This document shows positions 6,576 to 13,658 of a stretch of 14,574 nt of DNA, piece after piece. Under the pieces are notes generated by a model. That model did not search any database and had not been told where the DNA came from. It saw only the letters and a list, made by a program, of their open reading frames with translations. The position numbers and the translations under genes were made by a program. The stretch's first letter is position 1. Each line of letters opens with the position of its first letter. This DNA is from Rhodoferax sp. UBA4127 (GTDB lineage Bacteria; Pseudomonadota; Gammaproteobacteria; Burkholderiales; Burkholderiaceae_C): assembly GCA_002381045.1 (NCBI GenBank), contig DFWT01000032.1, positions 1 through 14,574 of the forward strand, given 5' to 3'.

Positions 6576-6974
6576 GTGAAAAAGATTCTCATCGTTGAAG
6601 ATCAGCTTGAAGTTAGAAAGATGCTGACCATCGCCCTCAAACGGCGTACCCACATCACCCTAGAAGCCACCACAGGGCTTGGCGCACTGGAGTTGGTCAA
6701 GCTGCACAAACCGTTGGTCGTAATCCTCAACGCGCAGTTGTCTGGTGATCCGAACGGTTTACAAGTTTGTGAGTGGATCAAGGCTGATCCCGAACTGAAG
6801 GATTCCTACATCGTTCTGATTTCCACATCCGCTGAACATCCAGATGTTGATGCGGCCAAAAAAGTGGGCGCCAATGCCTACTTTGTTAAGCCGTTTCGCC
6901 TTGCAAGTCTGGTCGAAGTGGTGGTGCATCACCAGAAGCTCAAAGAGAGTTTTGTGTTGGTGGAGGCGGCTTGA
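6576..6974 (+). CDS. Single-domain receiver protein lacking the phospho-accepting Asp
   Basis: A stand-alone CheY-like domain of 132 residues. I place the start at GTG 6576 rather than the upstream ATG at 6513, because GAAAGGA lies 8 nt before the GTG and the fold begins at once with KKILIVED; the 21 extra residues would be atypical. The acidic pair is Glu8-Asp9, the switch Ser/Thr is in LISTSA (83-84) and the conserved Lys is in FVKPF (105). The phosphorylation site, expected as ILDAQL, is ILNAQL: codon AAC at 6729-6731 gives Asn52. The fold looks intact, so it is probably a pseudo-receiver working without phosphorylation. It is the only plus-strand gene and is divergent from DUF6502, 215 nt away. 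Confidence 0.88.
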   Translation: MKKILIVEDQLEVRKMLTIALKRRTHITLEATTGLGALELVKLHKPLVVILNAQLSGDPNGLQVCEWIKADPELKDSYIVLISTSAEHPDVDAAKKVGANAYFVKPFRLASLVEVVVHHQKLKESFVLVEAA

Positions 6975-7428
6975 GGCCTGGGGCTTCTTTCACGGTGAAA
7001 TGATTGCAGGTTGAACCGAATTGCTGTGTGGCTACACATAGGGTTCCAATTTGTTCAGTGACAGACTGCTTTGTAGAAGCAGACTTGGCGAACGGCAGCT
7101 ATGGAGCACTGGTTCCCAATGGCAGCAGCTGGTCATCAAGCGACAGTCGCCTTTGCGAACTGGGTTCCCCAAAGCCGACGTAGAAAAATCGAATGCGTTT
7201 GAAATTTCAACGTCAAGTTTCGGGCATGCAGTTTGGCGATCTGTTTGACCGGACTTGACCAGGTCCCGACATTCGGAACAGGTACCACCTTGCGGTCATT
7301 GGGCGAGCCGATTTCCAAATACCGGTCACTCACTTTGCAAAGGGGGGAAGTCCACCATGGTCGGCTACCCCTGTCCATAGCACAGAGCCAATCGAGCCGG
7401 GTAGCTTCTCAGTTTCCCAGATTTGTGG
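6975..7428. other. 454-nt stretch between converging genes, no gene supported
   Basis: Both flanking genes end into this stretch. Reading frames exist on both strands but lack ribosome sites, recognisable motifs or plausible composition. I see small dyads (CTGCTT-TGTAG-AAGCAG at 7066-7082; a 12-bp palindrome TTGAAATTTCAA at 7199-7210; TTTCA-CGG-TGAAA near 6999) but no stem followed by a T-run. It may be decayed or repeat DNA. Confidence 0.5.
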
Positions 7429-9549
7429 CTAAAGGGAGTTATGTCCGACGCGCTTCAGGTGGTCGGCCATTTGCTGATCGGCGTAGCTAATGTGAATAAG
7501 TAGCCAATCATTGAGGGTTTTCAAGACGAGAGGGACACCACCATGTTGTAACTGTGCCCGAAATTGCTTTAGTTTGTCGATCAAGGCCACATGCTCCTTG
7601 CGGTGCTGCGTCAACATGGGGTATTGGTACTGTGTCATCATCGCCTCTTCAAAGGCAAAGTGGGCGCGTGTTTCAGAGCCCAAGGTATCGAATTGCGCCA
7701 GGATCTGGTCCATGGGCAGGTCCTCTTGCCATGCTCGATGCAATTGATTGATCAAAGCAGCCAAGTGATGATGCTGCTCATCCAATAATTGAATGCCAAG
7801 CAACGGTGTCTGCTCGACGAGTTTCTCGTCGCCCGAATTGCCTGAGTCTCCCGCTTTGTAGAGGGTGTAGCTGTTTCTCCCGGATTGTTTGCTTTGGTAC
7901 ATCGCTGCGTCGGCCGCCGACACCAGACCATCTAACGTGGTATCGCTTTGTGGGAAAAAGCTAATGCCTAAACTGACGCCAATACGGCAGGTCAATTTCT
8001 CGCTCAAACTGATCTTTGTGGCAAATGCTGCAATCAGCCTTTCAGCCACTTGAGCAGCTTGGCCCATATTTGACAAGTTGCCCAAGATCACAGCAAATTC
8101 ATCTCCTCCAAAGCGAGCAACAGTATCTGCTCCACGAACGCTTTCCAACATGCGTACGGCAGCTATCCTAAGTATCTGGTCACCCGCTGCGTGGCCAAAT
8201 TCGTCGTTAACCTGCTTGAAACCATCAAGGTCCGCAAAGATTACCGCGACCATACTCTGGCTTCGCTTGGCCAATGAAATGGTTTGGCCCAGGCGGTCAA
8301 AAAATAGCATTCGATTCGGCAGGCCAGTTAGCCGGTCATGGTAGGCCAGGTGCTGGAATTCCAATTCCATGCGCTTGCTATCGTCAATGTCGAGGGTGAT
8401 GCCGACTAAATCTGCATCATCATCCGATCCACATGAACTCTGAGCGCCTCGGCTCTGTAGCCAACGATAGCTGCCGTTTTGCGCCTGGATGCGGTACTCG
8501 TCAATGTAGGTCAACTCCGATCGGTCCTGCGCCCGATTGAGTCGACCAATGACGCGTTCGCGATCGTCTGGATGAACCAAAGATAACCACTGGTCTTTAC
8601 GTTGGATAACATCAATCGAATCAAAGCCCAGAAGCGTGTAAAACTGCTTGCTGAATGTCATGCGCCCCGTGCTAAATTTCAGTTTCCATACAGATTCACC
8701 AGCGCTGTCCATCGCAAGCTTCAACAAATTGAGGTTGTTAGCAAGTTCAATTTCAAGTGTTTTTCTTTCAGTGACATCCAGAGCAGCACCAATCATTTTG
8801 ATGGCTACCCCGGCGTCATCGAACACGGGTTGCGCTGTGCTGTGCAACCAGTGCAAGTGGCCGGTAGGCTGCAAGATACGGATTTCACGGGCGAAGTTCG
8901 ACTGGGTCTCGCGTGCCAGCAGCAGGTTTTCCCACAAAGCGTCGTAATCCAACGGGTGTGTTACCAATCTAAAGAATTCCTGTGGCTCCTGCCCCATCTC
9001 AGAATGTGGTAAACCAAACAGACGGTAGGCTTCTTTGGAAAAATAGAGTTTGTTATCACTGTATTCCCAACGCCAACTGCCCAATTGGGCCACAGCTTGA
9101 GCTTGCGCTAAGAATGTTTCGTTTTCCCGCAGTTGAGCGATGGCTCGATTTTGACCCGCTGCTAACTCGGCGTTCTTCAGTGCGCGCTTAACAGCATAGG
9201 GAAGACGCCCCAGGCGGTCTTTAAGGATGTAATCCACTGCCCCATCACGCAGCAACTCGACCACTTTGTTGTCACCCAGTGCACCGGTCACCACAATGAC
9301 GGGGATTTCGGGGTACTGCTCGCGAAGAAACCTCACTGCATGGCCACCTGTGTAGGTTGGCAGGTTGAAGTCAGTCAGTACGATCGTTGGTTGAAAGGCA
9401 ACCAAAGCGCGCTTGAAGTCCGCTTCGGTGTCAACACGTTGCCAGTCAAAGGTCATGCCTGCGCGTCGAAGGGTTTGAACTGCAAGCTCAGCATCTGAAG
9501 GCATGTCTTCCAATACCAAAACACGCTGTGGACTAGTAACGGTGGTCAT
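7429..9549 (-). CDS. REC-PAS-PAS-GGDEF-hemerythrin diguanylate cyclase
   Basis: A 706-residue cytosolic diguanylate cyclase (two GTP to c-di-GMP) with phosphorelay and probable oxygen input. Residues 8-125 form a receiver with Asp60 in IVLTDFNLP and Lys110. Two PAS_3-type domains follow at about 146-262 and 275-393 (HWLHSTAQPVFDDAG; YRWLQSRGAQ), each followed by the usual DVTERK/DIDDSK linker. GGDEF spans about 398-564: metal-ligand Asp440 in FADLDGFK, signature RFGGDEF (479-485), and the inhibitory I-site RGAD (472-475) at the correct 5-residue spacing. At 582-700 a bacteriohemerythrin carries all expected di-iron ligands: His593, His630, Glu634, His649, His653, His686 and Asp691. A Vibrio hemerythrin-cyclase of this kind is a known precedent for redox control. 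It is the last gene of the signalling operon, 113 nt after the EAL frame. The ribosome site is weak. Confidence 0.94.
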   Translation of the reverse strand: MTTVTSPQRVLVLEDMPSDAELAVQTLRRAGMTFDWQRVDTEADFKRALVAFQPTIVLTDFNLPTYTGGHAVRFLREQYPEIPVIVVTGALGDNKVVELLRDGAVDYILKDRLGRLPYAVKRALKNAELAAGQNRAIAQLRENETFLAQAQAVAQLGSWRWEYSDNKLYFSKEAYRLFGLPHSEMGQEPQEFFRLVTHPLDYDALWENLLLARETQSNFAREIRILQPTGHLHWLHSTAQPVFDDAGVAIKMIGAALDVTERKTLEIELANNLNLLKLAMDSAGESVWKLKFSTGRMTFSKQFYTLLGFDSIDVIQRKDQWLSLVHPDDRERVIGRLNRAQDRSELTYIDEYRIQAQNGSYRWLQSRGAQSSCGSDDDADLVGITLDIDDSKRMELEFQHLAYHDRLTGLPNRMLFFDRLGQTISLAKRSQSMVAVIFADLDGFKQVNDEFGHAAGDQILRIAAVRMLESVRGADTVARFGGDEFAVILGNLSNMGQAAQVAERLIAAFATKISLSEKLTCRIGVSLGISFFPQSDTTLDGLVSAADAAMYQSKQSGRNSYTLYKAGDSGNSGDEKLVEQTPLLGIQLLDEQHHHLAALINQLHRAWQEDLPMDQILAQFDTLGSETRAHFAFEEAMMTQYQYPMLTQHRKEHVALIDKLKQFRAQLQHGGVPLVLKTLNDWLLIHISYADQQMADHLKRVGHNSL

Positions 9550-9662
9550 ATTTGTCCGGATTACCAGCGGCTACCCCGAAACCTGGGCACGCGCGACAAG
9601 GCGTCCCATTGGTTTCCAAAGGTACTTGACAGTTCTCAAGATGATCGCCATTTCTTTCAAAA

Positions 9663-10655
9663 TTAAAGCGACACTGATAGTTCTGAAAAGGCCGTGTCAA
9701 TGTTGATGCCAGTCCCTGTTTGTAGCAAATCTGTCATTTCCTTGGCACAAAGGGCTTGACTGAAAAGGAAGCCCTGCATGGAATTGCATTTGAGTCTCTT
9801 TAAGAAATGCATTTGCGCCGCGGTCTCGACACCTTCAGCCAGCACCACCATGTTTAGGCTGCGCCCCATACCAATCGTTGCTGTCGCGATGGCGGCATTG
9901 ACTGGGTTGTGAGTAATATCGCGCACAAAACTCTGGTCAATTTTGATCTTGTCAAAGGCAAAGTGAGAAATGTGAGACAGCGACGAATAACCTGTACCAA
10001 AGTCGTCCAGAGCCAGCAATATCCCGAGTTTTTTGATTTCGGCGATTACTCGGGTTGCATCTTCTAAGTTGGAAATAAAAGCCGATTCGGTGAGTTCAAG
10101 TTCTAGCAATCCGGGTGCCAGTTGGGTTTGTGCCAGAGCGTCACGAACCATTTCTAGCAGGTCATCACGACGAAATTGTTTAGCAGAAAGATTTACCGCC
10201 ACTGGCAAAGCTGGCAGTCCCATATCGCACCACAATTTGTTTTGTCGACAAGCTTCAAATAGTGTCCACTTGCCGATGGCGAAGATCAGTCCTGCTTCTT
10301 CGGCGATCGGGATAAATTCTGATGGAGGCACTCTTCCTAAAACGGGATGGTTCCACCGCAGCAACGCTTCGAAACCATTGATGCGGCCGGTCGACAGATC
10401 GATCTGGGGTTGATAGTGCAACTCAAGTTCATTGAGTGGGAGTGCCGCACTCAGATCTGCTTCCAACTGCATTCGTCGGGCCACGAATGCATCTTCCTCG
10501 TGTGCAAAAAAGCGAAAAGTATCCCCGCCCACAAGTTTTGCGCGTTTCAACGCGATGTCTGCTGACCTCGACAGGGTCTGAGCGTTAATGCCGTCCTGCG
10601 GAAAAATGCTGATACCTATACAACTGGCAAAACAAACCTGTCGATCGTGATTGGT
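9663..10655 (-). CDS. EAL half of a frameshifted REC-PAS-GGDEF-EAL protein
   Basis: c-di-GMP phosphodiesterase domain, separated from its N-terminal half by a frameshift. The frame is open from 10655 but has no proper start: the first candidate, TTG at 10550, lies inside the GGDEF tail. The reading begins with the end of a GGDEF domain (DRQVCFASCIGISIFPQDG, then SADIALKRAKLVGGD), which belongs to the gene upstream. All EAL catalytic motifs are present: EALLRW, NLSAKQF, ELTES, LALDDFGTGYSSL, KIDQSFVRDI, AEGVET and QGFLFSQAL, so the domain itself looks active. Restoring one base near 10640-10650 would join it to the 10616-11752 frame as a protein of about 695 residues. It is either a real mutation or a sequence error. 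Confidence 0.9.
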   Translation of the reverse strand, partial: TNHDRQVCFASCIGISIFPQDGINAQTLSRSADIALKRAKLVGGDTFRFFAHEEDAFVARRMQLEADLSAALPLNELELHYQPQIDLSTGRINGFEALLRWNHPVLGRVPPSEFIPIAEEAGLIFAIGKWTLFEACRQNKLWCDMGLPALPVAVNLSAKQFRRDDLLEMVRDALAQTQLAPGLLELELTESAFISNLEDATRVIAEIKKLGILLALDDFGTGYSSLSHISHFAFDKIKIDQSFVRDITHNPVNAAIATATIGMGRSLNMVVLAEGVETAAQMHFLKRLKCNSMQGFLFSQALCAKEMTDLLQTGTGINIDTAFSELSVSL

Positions 10656-11752
10656 TCAGCCACGCAGTCAATGATCTTTTGCGCCAGGGAAATGACATCT
10701 CCGCTCTGGTGCAAATCGCCGATGCAAAGCATGAATTCGTCACCGTAAAGTCGGGCGATCGAATCACCATCTCGCACCAGCCGCCGAAGGCGAACTGCAC
10801 ACTCTTTCAATGCCGCGTCACCGGCCTGAAAGCCAAAAGTGTCATTGAAAACGTGAAACCTGAATAGATTGAGCGTCAACAGCGCAAGACGATTGCCAAG
10901 ACGCTGTGCCGACTTTATTGACTGCTCCAGTCGGTCAATGAATAGTTTCCGGTTGGGTAGTCCGGTCAGGGCATCAAAATGAGACAACTTTGCAAGTCGC
11001 TCGTCAAGGGCTTTGCTGGCGGTCAGGTCAGTGAATACGCCCACGTAATTTGTGATCGCACCAACCGGGTCTCGTACCGCTGCAATCGATAGCCATTCTG
11101 GATAGAGTGAGCCATCCTTGCGGCGGTTGGTGATTTCGCCTTGCCAGTGGTCAGTGGCCGCAATCGTAGCCCACATTTCATTGTAGAAGTCTTCACTCTG
11201 CACACCAGACTTGAACAACCTCGGATTTTGGCCAACGACCTCAGTTGCGCTATAGCCTGTGGTTTTGGTAAAAACTGGGTTGACCATCTCAATGCAGGGC
11301 TTGGCGTCGGTGATAACGATGCCTTGATCACTGACATCAAAAACAGTGGCAGCGAGCAAAGTTGCTGTCCGGTTTTCCGCTTCATCAAGTGCTCTGCGAA
11401 CAGCTTCTGGGAGACGTTGCAATCGGTCTTTGAGGATGTAGTCGGTTGCTCCCAGGCGCAAGCTTTCAACCGCCAAAACCTCACCCATAGCACCAGTCAC
11501 GAAGATGAAAGGCAAGTGCGAGCCCTGACTGCGCACGATTTCCAGAGCTTGGAGTCCGTTGAAACTCGGCAGTTGATAATCAGAAAGAATGATGCTGGGT
11601 TTAAAACCGCCAAGCGCGGCAACAAAATCATGCTTTGTTTCCACCCTCATTGATGAAAACTGCAACCCTGCTTGCCGCAGCGCGTGTTCGATCAATTCGG
11701 CATCTGTTGCGAAGTCTTCAAGCAGCAGAATGCGCAAGGCTTTATCAGGCAT
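10616..11752 (-). CDS. REC-PAS-GGDEF half of a frameshifted GGDEF-EAL protein
   Basis: The 378-residue N-terminal part of a c-di-GMP turnover protein. The receiver spans 5-125 (Glu12-Asp13 pair, Asp58 in IILSDYQLP, Lys108). A PAS domain follows at about 135-245 (VNPVFTKTTGYSATEVVGQNP; DLTASK linker), then a GGDEF domain from about 252. That GGDEF is degenerate: the signature is YGDEF (336-340), and the metal-ligand Asp of the LDLDRF motif is Asn295 (LNLFRF), while base-binding Asn303 and Asp312 remain. It is therefore probably non-catalytic but perhaps GTP-binding, as in proteins whose GGDEF activates an adjacent EAL. The frame stops early at TAG 10616, while the GGDEF tail and EAL continue in another frame. 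It starts 16 nt after the response-regulator stop. Confidence 0.9.
   Translation of the reverse strand: MPDKALRILLLEDFATDAELIEHALRQAGLQFSSMRVETKHDFVAALGGFKPSIILSDYQLPSFNGLQALEIVRSQGSHLPFIFVTGAMGEVLAVESLRLGATDYILKDRLQRLPEAVRRALDEAENRTATLLAATVFDVSDQGIVITDAKPCIEMVNPVFTKTTGYSATEVVGQNPRLFKSGVQSEDFYNEMWATIAATDHWQGEITNRRKDGSLYPEWLSIAAVRDPVGAITNYVGVFTDLTASKALDERLAKLSHFDALTGLPNRKLFIDRLEQSIKSAQRLGNRLALLTLNLFRFHVFNDTFGFQAGDAALKECAVRLRRLVRDGDSIARLYGDEFMLCIGDLHQSGDVISLAQKIIDCVAEPITIDRFVLPVV
10619..10655 (-). other. Frameshift junction within the GGDEF domain
   Basis: Frame A (from 11752) reads ...DCVAEPITIDRFVLPVV then TAG at 10616-10618. Frame B, open only after a TGA at 10656-10658, reads ...DRQVCFASCIGISIFPQDG, the expected GGDEF continuation. 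The two overlap across these 37 bases. The family pattern places the lost base around 10640-10650, where frame A gives EPIT and frame B gives RQVCFAS. A single missing base (or two extra) explains it. There is no long homopolymer and no canonical slippery heptamer here. Confidence 0.85.
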
Positions 11753-11768
11753 GATGGCGACTCGACCG

Positions 11769-12224
11769 CTAGCCCTTTAAGTCGACCGGTGATTTGTTGA
11801 CCAGCACCCAGTACATGCCAAGCTCCGCCACAGTCTTGGCAAAGTCATTGAAAGCCACCGGTTTGGCCACAAAGCTGTTCACGCCTAGTTGGTAGGTGGA
11901 CACGATGTCGCGCTCTTCCTTAGACGAGGTCAGCACCACAACGGGCAGTTCACGCGTGTGCTCATTGGCGCGAATCGCTCGTAACACGTCAATGCCATCC
12001 ACTTTGGGCAGGCGCAGATCCAGTAGCACGACTTTGGGCATGTGATTGGTGCGCGTTGCAAACTCGCCCCGGCAAAACAGAAAGTCAAGTGCAGCCTCGC
12101 CATCTTTGACCCACTCAAGGTGATTGGCCAAATTGGCAGTTTTTAATGCGTGAATCGCCAATTCAGCATCACTGGGGTTGTCTTCGACCAGCAGAATGTC
12201 AACAATTTCGTCGCTCATCACCAT
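11769..12224 (-). CDS. Rcp1-type single-domain response regulator
   Basis: A 151-residue stand-alone receiver. Glu14-Asp15 form the acidic pocket, Asp69 in VVLLDLRLPKVDG is the phosphorylation site, Thr99 is the switch residue and Lys121 is in VAKPV. The long loop between helix and strand (FCRGEFATRTNHMPKVV) is typical of Rcp1-like regulators that partner phytochrome-class histidine kinases, such as the one encoded just upstream. With no output domain, it probably passes phosphate or acts by protein contact within this operon. The start at 12224 is chosen because AAAGGA lies 7 nt upstream; a second ATG two codons later (12218) is possible. It begins 24 nt after the kinase stop and ends 16 nt before the REC-PAS-GGDEF gene. 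Confidence 0.94.
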   Translation of the reverse strand: MVMSDEIVDILLVEDNPSDAELAIHALKTANLANHLEWVKDGEAALDFLFCRGEFATRTNHMPKVVLLDLRLPKVDGIDVLRAIRANEHTRELPVVVLTSSKEERDIVSTYQLGVNSFVAKPVAFNDFAKTVAELGMYWVLVNKSPVDLKG

Positions 12225-12248
12225 TGGGATTCCTTTGAATAAAGTTTG

Positions 12249-13655
12249 CTACCCCGATTTGGGTAAGGTAAAGCTGAAAGTGGCACCCTCGTTAAGTGCC
12301 CCACGGGCTGTTACCTCACCCCCATGTTTTCGTACAAAACGCTTAACAATAGCCAGGCCTACCCCTGTGCCCTCGAATTCATTCATGCCGTGCAGACGCT
12401 GAAACAGCGTGAACAGTTTGCCAGCGTACTCTTGGTTAAAACCAACGCCGTTGTCGGTCACGCTGTAGCGCACAGCCGACCCCTCATCTATGGCGCTAAC
12501 GCGTACGATGGGCGTCGTGCGGTCATGACTGAACTTGCGAGCATTGGCCAAAAGGTTTTGCCAAACCTGACGCAATGCGCGAGGGTCACCGCTTATATGT
12601 GGCAGCGGTTCAAACTCAAACTGCACTTGCCCATCGGTGTCTTGTTCGCAAAGCGAGGCCCACACTTCATGCACCAGTTTGCCCATGTCAACAATCTGTC
12701 TCTCTAAATCAAGACGCCCAGCACGAGATAAGGCCAAAATGTCATCAATCAGCATACCCATGCGCTGAGCATTGCTGCTGACAATACCAAACAGTCGCTG
12801 TCCTTCCGCATCAAGCTTGTCTGCATAGCTGCTCTGTAAGATCGCCAAGAAACCATCGATTGCACGCAAAGGTGCTCGCAGGTCGTGCGAAACAGAATAG
12901 CTGAAGCTTTCCAAATCGCGATTGGACTCCTCTAAATCGAGTACAGCCTTGGACAGCGCTTTGGACAGATCGCCGAGTTCATCTGATCGATCCAGCAACA
13001 AGCGATTGATTGCCGAGTGATCCCCAGCGGAAATTGCCAACGCCGCGGAGTGCATTTGACTTACAGGCAGCAACACCTGTCGACGCAGCCAATAAACAAA
13101 AATAGCATACGTTGCCGACAGCAATCCGACAAAGCTCATTACAGCCCACTTAACAGTACGGTCCGCTTCACTATTCGCTTCATCAGCCAACTTGTAGAGC
13201 GAAAACATTGCCGTGGTCATGCCAAGAATGCTTTGATTAAAAAGAAAAAACGTTCTCTGATCACGTTCACTTCGCGCCTGCTTTTGCCCAACCGTTGGAA
13301 AATGTGCAAAGACCTCTTCGGTAACCACCAGCTCTTGCTTCAAACTTAGGCGCAACTTGCGCTCATTAACATCCATCGTTTTTGAATCGGCATCAGTCAA
13401 TGGGTGTGCGATCAATATTTTCAAGCGCGACAGTTTGGTACCTATCTGAGTTCGTGCACGCTCGCCACCACTTAATGTGAATTCAAGCCCTGCAGCCCGC
13501 AACTGGGCGACTTCGTTCCAGATGGTCACGACCGCATCAACCGTCTTTTGTGAGTGCTCAACCTGGTGAAATGAGTCTAGACATAAAGCGCCCAAAAGCA
13601 GGGTCAAGACCAGAGCTATTCCAGCAAACAGGTGAGCGCGAGCCAAGAGACTCAT
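12249..13655 (-). CDS. Membrane sensor histidine kinase
   Basis: A 468-residue inner-membrane kinase that should phosphorylate the adjacent response regulator. A transmembrane segment lies at about 8-28 and another at 169-190 (KWAVMSFVGLLSATYAIFVYW). They enclose a roughly 140-residue periplasmic region that looks helical, like a four-helix-bundle sensor, with no named fold recognised. A HAMP-like linker (192-243) and coiled segment lead to HisKA with the phosphorylated His257 in SVSHDLRAPLRAIDGF. The ATPase domain has the N box NLLANARKFS (367-376), DNGVGF (401-406) and GTGVGLAIVKRF (429-440). SHDLRAPL plus this ATPase type is the bacteriophytochrome-like class. The ATG is only 3 nt after the stop of the binding-protein gene, suggesting tight coupling and that the binding protein may supply the signal. 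Confidence 0.94.
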   Translation of the reverse strand: MSLLARAHLFAGIALVLTLLLGALCLDSFHQVEHSQKTVDAVVTIWNEVAQLRAAGLEFTLSGGERARTQIGTKLSRLKILIAHPLTDADSKTMDVNERKLRLSLKQELVVTEEVFAHFPTVGQKQARSERDQRTFFLFNQSILGMTTAMFSLYKLADEANSEADRTVKWAVMSFVGLLSATYAIFVYWLRRQVLLPVSQMHSAALAISAGDHSAINRLLLDRSDELGDLSKALSKAVLDLEESNRDLESFSYSVSHDLRAPLRAIDGFLAILQSSYADKLDAEGQRLFGIVSSNAQRMGMLIDDILALSRAGRLDLERQIVDMGKLVHEVWASLCEQDTDGQVQFEFEPLPHISGDPRALRQVWQNLLANARKFSHDRTTPIVRVSAIDEGSAVRYSVTDNGVGFNQEYAGKLFTLFQRLHGMNEFEGTGVGLAIVKRFVRKHGGEVTARGALNEGATFSFTLPKSG

Positions 13656-13658
13656 GTC

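Noticed and set aside
7191..7255. Short plus-strand peptide beginning MRLKFQRQV, possible transposase start
   Set aside because: It stops after about 21 codons, has no ribosome site, no terminal repeats nearby, and no firm transposase match.
7136..7378. 80-codon minus-strand ORF in the gap after the hemerythrin-cyclase gene
   Set aside because: No ribosome site, motif or plausible fold; the overlapping plus-strand frames are equally featureless.
10616..10660. Programmed ribosomal frameshift joining GGDEF and EAL
   Set aside because: No slippery heptamer, stimulatory stem or upstream Shine-Dalgarno-like stretch is apparent; an indel is the simpler explanation.
10585..10800. 71-codon minus-strand ORF across the frameshift
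   Set aside because: It is the third, unrelated frame over the GGDEF coding region and has no domain content.
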